Assembly (NCBI GenBank): GCA_958450325.1
Contig: OY288247.1
Coordinates: 59,833,701-59,897,700 of the forward strand
Origin: Agrostemma githago
Lineage: Eukaryota; Streptophyta; Magnoliopsida; Caryophyllales; Caryophyllaceae
DNA length: 64,000 nt
Reading direction: 5' to 3'
Shown: positions 1 through 12,465 of the stretch, in pieces
How positions within the stretch are numbered: the first letter of the stretch is position 1
Layout: every line of letters starts with the position of its first letter
Translations under genes and position numbers: made by a program
The notes under the pieces: generated by a model
Told to the model about the DNA's origin: nothing
Databases searched by the model: none
Seen by the model: the letters and a program-made list of their open reading frames with translations, nothing else

Positions 1-1760
1 ATTTTTAAGCAACCTACAATTGAAAGAAACACTTTGTACTCCTTTTTGGACCGTGACACCCATGGTCACACACTTTCACATTTTTTTTAACACTTGTTTT
101 ATAACTTGATTAAGGCCTTAGATATTTTATTTTCCTACAATTATTTTTAGACTTATTGCAAGACTCTTCACACTTCCTCCTTATTCATTTTGGCTGGTGG
201 TTTTGGATGGATTTAACATATTTTTATCATTTTTAAAAGTCCACATTCATTCTCTCATCTCATCATTTTCTTTCATTCATTTTCATTCAACCACATTAAA
301 CAAAAATACTCTTCATTTCCTCCATATTGGCTGTGAGTTTCAGCCATATTTTCCAGGCATATTTTGTCTCAAATCGAGTCTTGATCGTCTCATTTTCATC
401 TCCGAATTAATCGTTATTTTGTTCCCTTCGTTAAGGTAATAATCGATGTTGTTTTCGATCGTTATTTGCCTTGATTTTTATTAGTTTTCTCATGGTATTT
501 TTCTGCCATGATTTTCGTGTTTGGTAGGATTTGTGGAAGATCTCGAGGCCAACGAATATATTATTGATTCAGATTTGGATTAGAGGTAACGTCGATGTTA
601 CTCGGTATTTCATGATTTTTATTGTGTATTTGCATGTATATATTTTTATGTTTTGTTTTGGCAATATATGTATGTCATAAAATCTGGAAAAATTTTAAAA
701 GTTGAAAATTTGCATGTTTCGGCATTTTTATAGCTTTTACGAGATTAACGATTAAATCGTCATATTAGTTTGTAAAATCGTAATATTCGGCCTAAACATA
801 TAATATATGTTTATATTCTGTAAAAATGTTGTTTTTGATGATTTTTAATAATTTAGTATTTTTCTGATATTTTAGTTATCGATTATTGAATTATTACCGT
901 TTACGGACAAAAACGATTAAAAGCCGATTTTTAGTTCTAGTACTTAAACATTTTATTTTAATCTGATTTTTGACGTGGTGAAACTTTCTGATGAAATAGA
1001 ATTTTATGAATCTTTTCATAATTTTTCGGAATTGTTAAGTGGATGAATTAATTAATCACTTTAAATCATCGTTTATCGTTAAAACCGTGTTTGTCATTTA
1101 AATTCTCGATTTCTGGTCCTATAATTAAATCTGGAAAAAATGTGATTCTGATGATTTCATATTAAAATGTAATTTTATGATTTTTAGTGCCTTAATAAAT
1201 GTTCGTAACGATAAGTTTTATTAGTGGAATCGTTAATTGTGAAAACGGGTTTTAAAGACGGTTTTGACGGGATTTATTAAATCTGGAATTTTTGGAAATC
1301 TTGAAAAATGGTAGATTCTGGAAAATCATGATTTTTAGGTTTAATAATAATTTTTGGATATTAACACCTAAATCGTTTTGTAATTACTATTTTTATTAAT
1401 CGTTATTGTCGAGATTGGACGATTAACGAGAAAACGCTTTAAAAACCGAGATTTAGGATTCTGGAAAATTTTCTTTTCTGGACAGAATGTCTATAAATAT
1501 ATTTTAACTATTTTACGTAATTTTTGTACTATTTATTAAAGTCTTTAATTAATAAGTATTGATTTTCGGACAAATTGTCATTTATCGTTAAAATGCTTTG
1601 TCTTACCTAAAAGAATTATTTTTCCAGCAATTTTGAAAGTATTTAAATCTGAAACTTTAAGAGTTAAATCATCTCTTAACATATTCTAAATATATTCAAT
1701 GGTTTAATTAAATAAAAGACGTTAAAAGATTTAATTTGACATTTGCCGTAAAATTCTATT

Positions 1761-2886
1761 GGGAAATTCCCATCTGTACCCTCTAAGTTTTCACTTTTTC
1801 CAGTTGTACCCCTACGTATTAGAAATTATCAACTGTACCCCTAAACTTAATTAATTAGTCTCAAGCGTGACTAAACTAGGATTAGCCGTCAATTATGCTG
1901 TTAAGTGCCAACTTTGATGAAATGACATGTAATTTATCTTTTTTTTTTAATTTCTTTTCCCTCCAAAGTGTTACTTTCCTTCTCCCTCTAAATTCTCCCT
2001 CCGATTCTCAATCTTTTCCCTCCCAATTTTTTTTCCTATTTATTATCTTCTTATTTTAACTTATTTACCTCCACAAACACATTCTCTTTCTTCCTCTCTA
2101 TCTCTCACTCTCATAATTTTCTCTCTTATTTTGCATCATGTCTTGAAGCTATTAGTGATGAATTTCCGGGATTGAAGATGAAAATGAAAGAATTGGTGTC
2201 AATTATGAAGGGTTTGAAGTACTTTAATGTTGCATTGCTCATATTTGTTGTACTACTTGTTTTGTTAAAATTATAATAGGAAAAACACGATTGAAATGTA
2301 ATGGGAAAAACATGCTTGAAGAAGTAATGACTTTTGGTTGCATAACCAAAAAAATGTTTCATATCTCGTACTTAAAATTCATACAAAATTAAATTATTGT
2401 TCCCTCACGGTAATTAGTCTCAGGAAACTGACCATAGCCATTACAGTAGAGTTAATGATTACATATCATTCAGCGCAATAAATCTATAGTAACAGGAACA
2501 AATCTGTTGCAACAGTTACTCCGTAAACAATAGGGGCAACAATTAAACAGCAGCACTGGCAGCAGTAATAAATTGTAGCAACACCAATCTGTTTGACATG
2601 ATCAACTAATAGCAGGAATTGCTAATAGGTTGGGGTACATCTGGGAAAAGTGAAAACTTAGAGGGTACAACTGGGAAAAGTGAAAACTTAGAGGGTACAA
2701 ATGGGAAGGAAAAATTCCATATCATTTCGTCCAAGTTGGCACTTAACGGCATAATTGACGGCTAATCCTAGTTTAGTCACGCTTGGGACTAATTAATTGA
2801 GTTTAGGGGTACAGTTGGTAATTTCTAATACGCAGGGGTACAACTGGGAAAAGTGAAAACTTAGAAGGTACAGATGGGAATTTCCC
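1761..2886. mobile_element. Non-autonomous Mutator-like element (MULE) with 9-bp TSD
   Basis: The two ends are inverted repeats of about 165 bp (1761-~1926 and ~2721-2886) with only a few mismatches; both begin GGGAAATTCCCATCTGTACC when read inward. They are flanked by a perfect 9-bp duplication, AATTCTATT, at 1752-1760 and 2887-2895. Long terminal inverted repeats with a 9-bp duplication are the hallmark of Mutator-like elements. The interior (about 0.8 kb) has no transposase-like protein, so the element depends on an autonomous relative. A small minus-strand ORF at 2126-2362 has no recognisable features. The insertion is in non-coding LTR sequence. Confidence 0.88.
2634..2712. repeat. Extra internal copies of the MULE terminus
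   Basis: Just inside the right terminal repeat lie two tandem copies of the unit CTGGGAAAAGTGAAAACTTA plus GAGGGTACAA, followed by GGGAAGGAAAAATTCC. These match the outer end of the element. The right side therefore holds stacked, partly degenerate copies of its own terminus, a sign of terminal tandem duplication or abortive transposition. Confidence 0.7.
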
Positions 2887-4201
2887 AATTCTATTTATAA
2901 TCGTATTGTCGAAACTAATAATAATTAGAGAATTTTAGTTTTGTATATTTTGGAAACACCCTAATTAGTAGTATTTAAAATGTTTAAAACATTTCTAAAT
3001 CAATTTATAAACACTTGTATGACGTTTCAATAATTTCATTAACTTAAATGTTCTCGTTTTTAGAATTAATATCGTTAAGGCCGAAAGTACTAGTTTTATA
3101 AATCTATATCGTTTACTAAAAATGTTGTATTAGTATAAACTAATATTTTTGCTATTTTAATATGAGACTATTTTTAGAAAAGTTTCTAAAAATAGAAGTT
3201 TCCTAAAATAGAAAGTTTCCTCTTTTGGAAAGTGATTCCTTTTCATTTGGTTCTCTTATTGTTTATGTTGAATACATCTTTTAAATATCGATAATGGATT
3301 GTTTTGGAGTTATGGAATAAGGATAAGTGTGGGTTTAGAGTAATATAGTCTGGGATGTACGTTTTGCCATCAACTATAAAGCTGGTGTATCTATGTTGAG
3401 ACACATTGGTCGTTGAACTGAGCGTGGTTTGTGTTCAGGAGTGTGTATATTTTGACCTTAAACTTAGATATCGCATCGTTTAAGTCGCCGTCGGGTTGAA
3501 CTGGATTACGGTTGGTGTCCAGGAGGGGTGTACATTACTTAAGCCAGGACCTCGCTGCACGCAGTCCTGTTATAGTTGAGTTGCTTAGATAGAGACCGAA
3601 GTCTGATTTGTTTTGACTAAGTTCTCGAAGCTAGTTTAGTATTGCCCTAGTGAAAGTCTAGATTCTACATTAATCCTATCCATAAAGCCATTTTGAATAT
3701 TTTTATTATTATCGATATAATTTTGATTTGCAAGTTGGCAAATGTTTTATGTTTTCTCCGAAAAACTCATTTTTATTATTTTGTTTCGATACCTGAAGTT
3801 TTTCACTGAAAACTTATTTTCATTATAATGTTTTATGTTTTCCATTTTCTTACTATTTTTCTATAATAGTAATTACAGTTTTAAAATCCTGTTATTTGGC
3901 TGGGAGAACGTTAGCGTTACTCCCCACTGATTGTGGCTGTTATGTTTTAACATGGCAGGTATACGTGTTCCGGGTGTGGGCTAGCGAGCTGTGTGGATCC
4001 TGCTTGTTTATTTTGATAATTATGTCTTATGAATTGTTCAAACCCCTTTTGTGGATTGTTTTAAATTTTGGCCATTTTATTTAAGGCCTATTGTTTGACT
4101 TTACCATTTTAATTTTACTAAGACATAGTTACAGTGTGTTATAATCCCACTTCTACAGTGTTTCCGCCACTGTATTGCGTTAGAGTTTATAGGGGATTAC
4201 A

Positions 4202-5027
4202 CTTTGCAGCCTCGGACCTACTGGTAAGTAAGTCAGAACCTTAGTTGGTACTCTCTTCCCCCTAGTATTTGCAGTTCGACTCTTGTACCTCTCGGATCCA
4301 CATTTCCTACACGCATCGAGGTCCGAATCTCCCTTCCAGAACAACATGCATCCGTTCGGACACGAGTCTATCCTTTCATCGGGGAGTTGGAGGCCCTTCA
4401 ACACATTTTTAACCTCGTAGAAATTATTTGACATGACATTCTCCTTTTTCGGTAGAAGGTCACTCATCAGTTGGATCCAACCGTCTAAATGTCTTAAGGC
4501 CATGTTGCTCTCGCACTTCAAAGTCAGCATCCTTGAAGCGACTTGCAACAGACTCATATCGCACCCGCCATAAACTGGGAGCTCAGCATTTTTTAGCATT
4601 TCGAAAAAGGCACGCACTTGTGGGTTGGGTTCGTGTTGCACTTCTTCGTCGCTTAAGTTGTCTGGATTACGCTCCTCCTCCATGATGTCCTCAACCATTG
4701 TACGCAGTGCGTCCTCCACGAAGTCCCGGTACGGATTTTCGCGAACAGGTTCTTGCGGGCGACTATTTTCATTTTCACCATGATACGTCCACACGTAGTA
4801 GTTCTCAACAAAATCGTGCTTGTATAGATGTTGTTTGACATCTACTTCATGTTTTAAGGCACAGTTTTGACATTTTCTACATGGGCACCTAAGCTGCTCG
4901 CTGGTGTAGTGGGGGTTATTATCTAAGGAGAACTGATCAACTCCTCGACACCGTCTCTAAATTCTATTTTCGGCTGCTTATTGTCGGCCAGTCTCTCGTA
5001 CATCCAACTCCGTTCTACTCTATTCAT
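4202..5027 (-). pseudogene. TNP2-type CACTA transposase, N-terminal part, frameshifted and truncated
   Basis: From the ATG at 5027 the protein begins MNRVERSWMYERL, the usual start of CACTA transposases with a transposase-associated domain. A one-base shift near 4925-4940 interrupts it; the next frame continues with a Cys-rich block (RCPCRKCQNC) and YKHDFVENYYVWTYHGE. The long open stretch 4180-4794 then carries the entry into the TNP2 core: VKNVLKGLQLP, CPNGCMLFW, and CRKCG followed by RYK. Homology stops after PRLQ at about 4205, where the left LTR begins, and the last residues are read from LTR sequence. The family acts as the transposase that binds and cuts CACTA ends. The catalytic core is missing, so this copy cannot work. 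Confidence 0.85.
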
Positions 5028-5387
5028 TCTATATGGATTAAACTATGAATGATTAGGGTATGTACACATGAACAGAACGGCGTGAGGAAAGAAGTCAACA
5101 ACATGGAATTTGAAGTAGGCGACAACAACAGGGGAAATGCGCATTGAAGAAAAGTTCGGGAATTTCAGCATCAGCTCGAACTCTCACAACCATCAATTTA
5201 GAAACGATTCATCATCGGGGACCTTATCACTCCAACCTAAACTCATTCTTGTGTGTTCCATGTCACTGATAAACGCGAAATTGTGTAATATTGATAAGAG
5301 GAAAATTCGGCAGCAATTCGCCTCAGCTCTCCAAAAGCACAATGTGAAATATATGAAAACTCCACATATGCAATCGAAGAACATTGA
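5028..5387 (-). other. CACTA non-coding leader upstream of the transposase
   Basis: This lies directly upstream of the transposase ATG on the minus strand and resumes at 15057 after the nested MITE. I see no domain in either strand; small open frames here are not convincing. It is best read as 5' untranslated or intron sequence of the CACTA transcript. Confidence 0.4.
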
Positions 5388-5804
5388 GGGGCCGTTTGGT
5401 TCGCCTTATTTAGGAATAAGGTATGGGTTTGGAATGACCAAGCCCCATACATTGCGTTTGTTTTGCATTTGTTTTATTTTCATACCCATACCTCAAATCC
5501 ATGAGGTATTGGTTTCTCATACCCAAGGGTGGAGGTGGGTATGAGATTTGATACCTTGGTATCAAATTAATAACTCTTTCTTTGGTTTTTTTTTTCCGAA
5601 ATATGTACGTTTTTATTGTTAATCAAACACTTTTCTTCCAATAATGAAAATATGAATAAAATAATTTTTGTCACAAATAATAATGATTTTTTTGGATAAA
5701 AACATTTTTTTTTCGGAAGATAACAAAATTTTACAAAATCATTATTATTCAGTCAATTAAAAATGTCTAAAAAATATTTCTTTCATATAATAATAATAGA
5801 TTTT

Positions 5805-8219
5805 TGTGGACATGACATAGGTCCACCCCGACGCGGCGAAGCGCGGGTTTTGGGGAGGCGATAGAATTTCCATATGAGATGGATCGAATAGAATTTTAAA
5901 TCGAAGTAGGAGTCGCCACCGAATTTTATGGTTATTCGGAACCATTCGAACCCACTCTATGTCGTAATGGGCCATACTTAAAGCCTGGCCCATTTCCGAT
6001 GTCAGAGTTTATCGGGTTCGTCCCTTAGCATATCGATACCGATGCCGACTGGGCGGTTAATCGTATATTGAATGACTCTCGTTGCCAATGGATTCGGACA
6101 TCCGGAAACCATGGTTCTGAGTAAGGGGTGAGGGTACGTGTTGGGATGTTCAGCGAGAACACCCAACCCCGCCCGCACTTAGCGGCCTTTACTAAGATAT
6201 CGTTCGATTTTGTGTACACGCGTTAATTCGACGATTGAATGATATGCAGAGATTATTTTCCTAAGACATGTGAGGAAAATAAATAGATGGGTTGCTAAGT
6301 CGTTTAATGCATGTTAAACTACTAACGTCGAAGTTATTTTAGCATGTGAGTTCGTTTTAGTCTAATAAAACGATAAAAAGAATAGGAGAGAATAATTTGC
6401 TACAAACACGAGAAAACGGGTTAGTAGCGATTGAAATAATAATATATGAAATCGAGAAAATAAATATTAATCGAAATCTGAAAAATATTACTAAAACGTT
6501 GTTTTGTATAAAAAACGATGTTCGAGAAAGAATAAAAAAAAAAAGAACGGAGAAGATGCGTTTGGGCCGAGAGCCGCGCGACTCGCCCGAGACTCATGCG
6601 GGTCGCGTGGCGGCCTGGTTTCGAAAACGGTTTTCGGAAAATTTTGATTAAATCGCGTACGAATATCGCATAATTCGTACTCGACCTAATATTCTCGATA
6701 TTCGTTATATTCGATAGTTGATTATCAAATATTTAGAATAGTTTTGGAAAAGATGTAAATTTAGGAATCGTTTCGTAAAATAATAAAAATGAACGAACGA
6801 AAAACTAAAAAAAAGAACCGGATCACAGACTCGTGCGCGAGTCGCTTGGACCGGGCGCGACTCGCGTACGGGTCTGATTTTTTGTCGAAAATTGTTATAA
6901 ATCGCGTACAAATATGGATTAATTCATACTCGGTCTATATTTTCGATATTCATCGTATTCGATATTCGATTATGAAATCAATATCGAATATTCGGAATGA
7001 CTTTAGAAAAGGTTTTGAGAAAGTTTGTTTTTGAACGAAAAAATGTAAAAAAGATTTTGAACGAAAAGTTGTAAAAAGATGTAACGATTTCGTCGAAAAC
7101 TTAATATAATTCTTTTTGATACGATATTCGATTATATAGAATCGATATCATATTTTAAGAATATTTGATATATGAAAATAGTTTTTAGTTGTACCGATAT
7201 TAGAAAAATAGAAAAAGACCGACGAAAAGACCCATAAAAAAACGAGAAGAAGAGAAGAGAAGAAGGAGAGACGGGTTTGATTTACACCCTCAACCTACAT
7301 GCTTTGTTTTCTCGGTATAAGGCTCGTCAGACGGTGGCTTAGGCACGGGAGCGTCGAGATGATGCGGGTGAGTTAAGGTGTATCGGTCTGGGTGGTTTGT
7401 GTGTGAGGCGTGGGTTCGGCCGGTTCGGACAGGATCGGTTTCGTCGGATTTTTGGAATTTACTTCAGGATTTCGTCGAGATTTTGGATGTCGATTTTGAC
7501 TGACTTTTCGGTATTTTTGATGTGCTGTTGATGGTATTTTTTTCGGTGTAATGGGTGTGTAAATACCGTGTGTATTGGCTGGAAAAGCGAGGTAATTGAT
7601 GTCCCTTTTATGTTGGACGGGAGGTCCTATTTATAGGGAGTTTCCGACCTTGGTTTAGGAGAGTTTGAATACCGCCTAGGATAGGAAACGTAGGAGTTTG
7701 AGGGAAATAAGAATTCCGCTTTCTTGGCCAAGAAGAAAGAGGAAAACCGGCTGGTTTGAGGGTGTATTGGCCGGGTGTTTTACACTCGGTCAATGTCTGA
7801 ATCGGTCTCCGGATAGAATTCCTACTCGAGATCGAATTCTACCTTTGACGGAATTGTTTATTATTTTGTGTAGCTGATTTTTTGTAGAACTGGAGTCCGA
7901 ATAGGACGTGTGAGATGTCACGGTCAGCCCACAAGTCTCGAGAAATATCTTTGACCGGGTTTTGACTCGGTCGCTAAAAGACGGTTTTACCCCTGGTGAC
8001 GGTTTCGACCCAAATTAGTGTTATTTGACTCGAAACGACCCGCTGGGCCTGGATTTGAGGTTGGTTTTGTGAGATTTGTACTCCTTAAAAAGTCTAAACC
8101 AAATGTCCATATTACAAGCCCATATCCGAGTCTATCAAAGCACGTTTACGTCCTATCATCATCGGGTGTTTGGCGGGAACTTCTATAGACACCTGGCGGT
8201 CAAAATGTGGGTGTCTACA
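5805..8219 (-). repeat. 3' LTR of element A
   Basis: In element orientation it runs from TGTAGACACC at 8219 to the CA at 5805. It is near-identical to 12466-14878. A TATA-like box (minus strand CTATAAATAG, 7627-7636) lies about 590 bp into the LTR. The segment near 6540-6870 has GC-rich blocks inside a very AT-rich background. Confidence 0.92.
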
Positions 8220-8233
8220 GAGCCCCCACTCTG
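8220..8233 (-). other. Polypurine tract of element A
   Basis: On the minus strand the bases GTCAGAGTGGGGGCTC directly precede the TG of the 3' LTR. This is the position and composition of a plus-strand primer (polypurine tract). Confidence 0.65.
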
Positions 8234-11200
8234 ACTGAGGCTTGGACAAGGCAAAAGTCAGAGTAGCCACCAGGTCAATCAAGGATTAAAACCTGGCAGA
8301 CTTCCGATCGGGTCGTTTAGGGTCCATTAGACCTGCGTGAAGGGCTCGCCAGCCATAGAATAGAAATCATACCTGGGTTGATGCTGATAATGTCGCGGGA
8401 GCTTGCCTAGGAAGCTATGGGTATACCTGTTTGCAGATACATCCTGTCTTAGAATTGCGCGGGAGCTTGCCTTGGAAGTCGTGGGCATATCTGTTTGCAG
8501 ATATATCCTGAATGGAGTTGCTCGAGTTTTTCCACTGGGGAACTTAGAATTTCTGGGAGTCTTGGGTGTACCTGTATGCTGACATAATTTTTATGTAACA
8601 TTTAGGCGAAACACCGACTTATGCTGGGGAAGAAAAGGCTGATTTTTCGAAAAATTTGAAAATGAGAATGCTTGAATTTTTGGAAGTTTGAAAATAAGGA
8701 TGGCTGGGATGACTTTGATTCCTAATTGGATTCTGACACGGATTCCTGAAATTTCCTGATTAGGCCTATATGCCCAGGTGAAACAGGGGAAGTGGTAAAA
8801 ATCCTATTCCTGTGATGACTAGGAAGAGGGATTTTCTCAAATGGCTAAGTTTTGTCAAAAATGAGAATTTGAAGAGAGAGATATACCGACAGACTCGACT
8901 CTGGACGCGAGAGGACGAGTTGACAGACACGACTTTGACTCTCTAAGGGTTAGACCGTGACTCGGTAGGGGGTAGGCCACCTAAGATGACAAGACTCTTA
9001 AGTTGCGCTATTCCGTAGCCTAGGTGAGTGGCAACACAGTCGAACATCAAAATGGGAACGATCTGCTATAGGGGAATTGCAGTAGTCTGAAATGAGACTG
9101 TTTTAGCAGTAACAATGTTGTAGTCTAGTGCTCCTTTTGAATTTTGGTTTTTGGGGTACATCTCCAAAGTGGGTATTACTCCGAGTCCTGACAGATTCTC
9201 GTCTTTGACTAAGCCGAGTACTAGGACATACTATAGAAAGGTGGCTAAAATTTGAAAGTATTTGGATTATGTGAGTGGATGGAGAACTTCTGCCTAGGAG
9301 AAGCCCCCAGAATGACAAAGCTAACTGTTAAGAACATGATAGTGTCGTGACCAGCATGATGGCGCTTTTTGAATGTGTGTCAATGTGAATGTGAATGTGC
9401 CTCTGTTGAAAGGCTGCCTACGTATTCACGTGTAGTGAAATCAAACCATGTCGTAGTTCAGTGGATTGAAAGATATATAATGGTGCCTAATTTACTAGGG
9501 CTTTGTGTGTAACTAGCCACAGCGATGGTGTAAGCTAGGTGCACTCCCAGTGATGTCTAGATCAAAGGGCTAGAATAGTTAGGATGTTGATCCTGTGACT
9601 GTGAGCGTTCTCCGGGGTAGCCCCCAGAGGTGGTGTGAACTATTTGGGCATGTTCTATGCCGACTGCAAGTTGAGCTCCCGTGTTTGGGGCTGGTAACTG
9701 GTTTGAATGAGAAGAATTGGGATGGGATTTTAACGAGTTCTGCTCTCGGGGATTTTAACGAGTTCTGCTCTCGGGGATTTGATGAGTTTTGCTCTCGGGG
9801 ATTTTAATGAGTTTTGCTCTCGGGGATGTTAACGAGTTTTGCTCTCGGGGATTTGATGAGTTTTACTCTCGGGGATTTTAACGAGTTTTGCTCTCGGATT
9901 TGCATATGGTGATTGTGAATTCTGTTATGTAAAGGGGAAGTCGAGTAGAATGGCTCGAGCTTCGATTGGGCAGGTTTGATAATGCGGGATCTGATTTCCA
10001 TGTCTGGCCCTAAAGGTTAGGGTGTATCCTATGGAGCTTGAATCCTCAAAATTCTGGGTTGTCTCTAGAATAGGTCTCGAGAAGGTCTTGAGGGTTGTAA
10101 TGTGGGAAAGCTAGATGTGGTGTTAGCTGACCAACTTGACTGTCTCTCCCTTATTGGATGGTATGGGTATTGAAAATTTTTGAATTGACCGTTTCACGGT
10201 CATGGGTTTTTGAATTCTTTGGGTTGACCTCTTAGCCCCGGTCATGGGATTCTTCATTTGAGTTGACCGTGTCTGGTCGAGAGATGTTGATAATTCTTTT
10301 TTTTGATCATGGCCAGCTTTTTTGTTTTGGCCTTTTGCTTCTTTTTTTCTTGGACTTTTGATTTTTTTTGTCCAGTTTTTTTTTGTCGGTCAGACTAACA
10401 CCTAAGGTAGGGTTTGGTTAGTCTTATTGTAAGGGTGTTTATTGTGGGAAGTGGGCTTGCCTCCCGTCTTGAACCCAAACTAGAAGGCTTCCCAGATTTG
10501 TCATAGGATTCGATATGCTCCTGCTACGGGTAGTTATGTGGCTTTCTATACCAGACATGGAATAGATAAAAGGAAAACACGGGCTCGGTTTCCTGCAGTC
10601 ATTATAGATGTGCCTATAATAGTCACGTGCGTGTGCTCACAGTGTATGATGGTGTTCATCATGTTCTCGGAAACACATAAGAAAAGTATGTATGAGAAAT
10701 AGAAAAGCTGATTTTATTGAAATGTTGAAAAGAGGACAGAATACAAATGACTCTGACGCTGATTTGGAAATGAGGATGTAGGGTATCCTAGACTCGAACT
10801 CAGACTTAGACTCGAATCAAATTCGGACTCGGATGCTCGGTTGGTTGTTTTTTTTTTGGTAAGGTCTTTGATTGGAGAGAAAGACGGGTGCCACGACTCG
10901 CCTAAACTCGGCTTTGCGCAAGTGCAAGTGAGGGAGTCAAATTAGACACGGCTCGGGGTGACGGGTCGACAAAGACTCTTGGACCGGGATACTCGAACGT
11001 TGATCTAGACGAGGTAACGACCCTGGCTTGGACTCGACCATGAGACTCGGACGGTGTATGAGGGCGAGTCCGAAAATGGGGCAACCGTGTTTGACTGCGC
11101 CGCGTGCTTGGACCAACCGTGGTGACTTAACCCTAGGTGACTCGAGTATTTGTAGCATAGGTACGACTCGAAGAAGGCATCATAAGGACACCAGTGTATG

Positions 11201-12444
11201 ATGAACGTGGGGTGCCCTTAGAATGACCGTGGTTGACTGCTCGGTGGGGGATAGCCCCCGAGTGAGGCTAAAGAATCTGATAGGACTCAGATGGTGTGAC
11301 ACCTAAGTGACTCGGAAGTGGGATACGTGAGACAACACGTGTAAGACAAGACCCTTAGAGCAACCGTGATTGATCGCTCTACTGAAGGGTAGCCCCCGAG
11401 TGGGACTGAAGATTTTGTTAAGACTCGAGTGTCGGACGAGTGACCCTTAGATGTAAGGATCACGAACCTTTTGTTATAAGGCTATGCCTTGTAAAAGGTT
11501 GACTCGGAAAAGACACCTAGACGGGTGACTCGTGGACGGTGGGCTTTCCTTAGGATTCGGCAAAGTGGGCCTAGTCCCGTTCGAAGGAAGGTCTACGTGA
11601 GAATTCCCCAGACTTTGGACTCGAGTGTGTAAACGGGCTTTCCTTTGTAGGAGTTAGTCCTACGAAGGTGGGCCGTGCCTTGACAAGTAAGGCGGACTGG
11701 GATGGGGTGGAAACTCGTGATATAAGATCGACGGAGTTTCGATGCTATAGACTCTTACAACCTATGACAAGACCCGACACTGCTAAATACGGGAAGTCCT
11801 AAGAAGAAGAGGGTTTTAAAAAGGGAATTTGGATTTGAAAACCGAGCAAAGGTCGGATTGGAAGACCCGATTTTTTTGAAAACCGAGAAAAGGGTATCGG
11901 GCCGAGATTTCGGGCTTTTTTTTGAAAAGGTTTGGACAGCATACCGGCTAAAAATAGGCTATTTTGAGTCAAAATCATAAGTCCTAAATTCGGCAGCTTT
12001 CCGGTTTTTTTTGAAAAAGAATGGTTTGAAAAGATGTAAGATTTTGAAAAATGACGGTTTTTTGAAAAAGACCAAAAAGGATCAAGTAGCATGTAGTCAT
12101 AGAATCAGTATAACGACGCCATGTATGCTCTTAGTCTAAGTCTCGGTCAGTCTAATAGGGTCTATACCAACAACGATGGCTTTCTCGTACTGAGGACGGA
12201 CTCCCTAAGCCGAGTTGGTCTTAGGACATGCCGCAAAGTCTAAACGAGTTCCGCCATTGAAGTCTTTAGTGCATCCAAGTGGGAATGCACCGTGGTATAG
12301 TGGGACGTCGGTCACAAGTAACCGGCCCGGGATAGAACGGGGTTATGCATGAACCATTGAACTAAAACGTGTACATTACTAATCGAACGATTTCTTTTCG
12401 AGTCTCACCCTGAGGATGCCGATGGTAAGTGACACATCAGTTAA
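8234..12444 (-). other. Non-coding interior of element A
   Basis: There is no open frame with retrotransposon domains on either strand. Several segments align by eye, in reverse complement, with element B: 10590-10690 with 35600-35710, 11240-11500 with 34380-34600, and 11800-12090 with 33790-34100. At about 10840 A has a poly-T run where B has its gag ORF, so the gag gene was deleted or lost here. The minisatellite at 9724-9896 is listed separately. Confidence 0.75.
9724..9896. repeat. Minisatellite, about 26-bp unit x 7
   Basis: Seven consecutive copies of a unit close to GATTTTAACGAGTTTTGCTC plus TCGGG, with variants TTTGATGAG and TTCTGC. Copies differ at a few positions. It lies in the non-coding interior of element A and has no spacer structure. 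Confidence 0.85.
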
Positions 12445-12462
12445 TCCCCAGCGGAGTCGCCA
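12445..12462 (-). other. Primer binding site of element A
   Basis: On the minus strand, three bases after the 5' LTR, TGGCGACTCCGCTGGGGA occurs. The same 18 bases follow the LTR of element B. From memory this matches the tRNA-Arg-type primer site reported for Ogre/Tat elements. The position is certain; the tRNA assignment is recalled and not aligned. Confidence 0.7.
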
Positions 12463-12465
12463 AAT

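Larger units (their letters stand above)
1..4201 (+). mobile_element. LTR portion of an LTR retrotransposon (left-most element)
   Basis: This stretch has no credible ORF. It ends in ATTACA at 4201, exactly where homology to the TNP2 transposase on its right stops, so it is read as the terminal CA of an LTR inserted in the CACTA element. The text around 3890-3980, an exon-like block followed by a CAGGT, resembles the end of chromovirus (Tekay/Del-type) LTRs, but that is an impression from memory and not an alignment. The other LTR end and the matching target duplication lie outside the window, so orientation and family are uncertain. A Mutator-type element is inserted at 1761-2886. Outside that I see only AT-rich non-coding sequence. 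Confidence 0.45.

Noticed and set aside
2126..2362. Small minus-strand ORF in the Mutator element as transposase remnant
   Set aside because: No transposase motif; low-complexity Phe/Ser/Thr composition and no support from the family.
5137..5544. 135-codon plus-strand ORF as a host gene
   Set aside because: It crosses the border of the MITE at 5388 and has no domain.
9724..9896. Seven 26-bp repeats as a CRISPR or regulatory array
   Set aside because: No spacers; the repeat diverges stepwise like a minisatellite in a non-coding retroelement interior.
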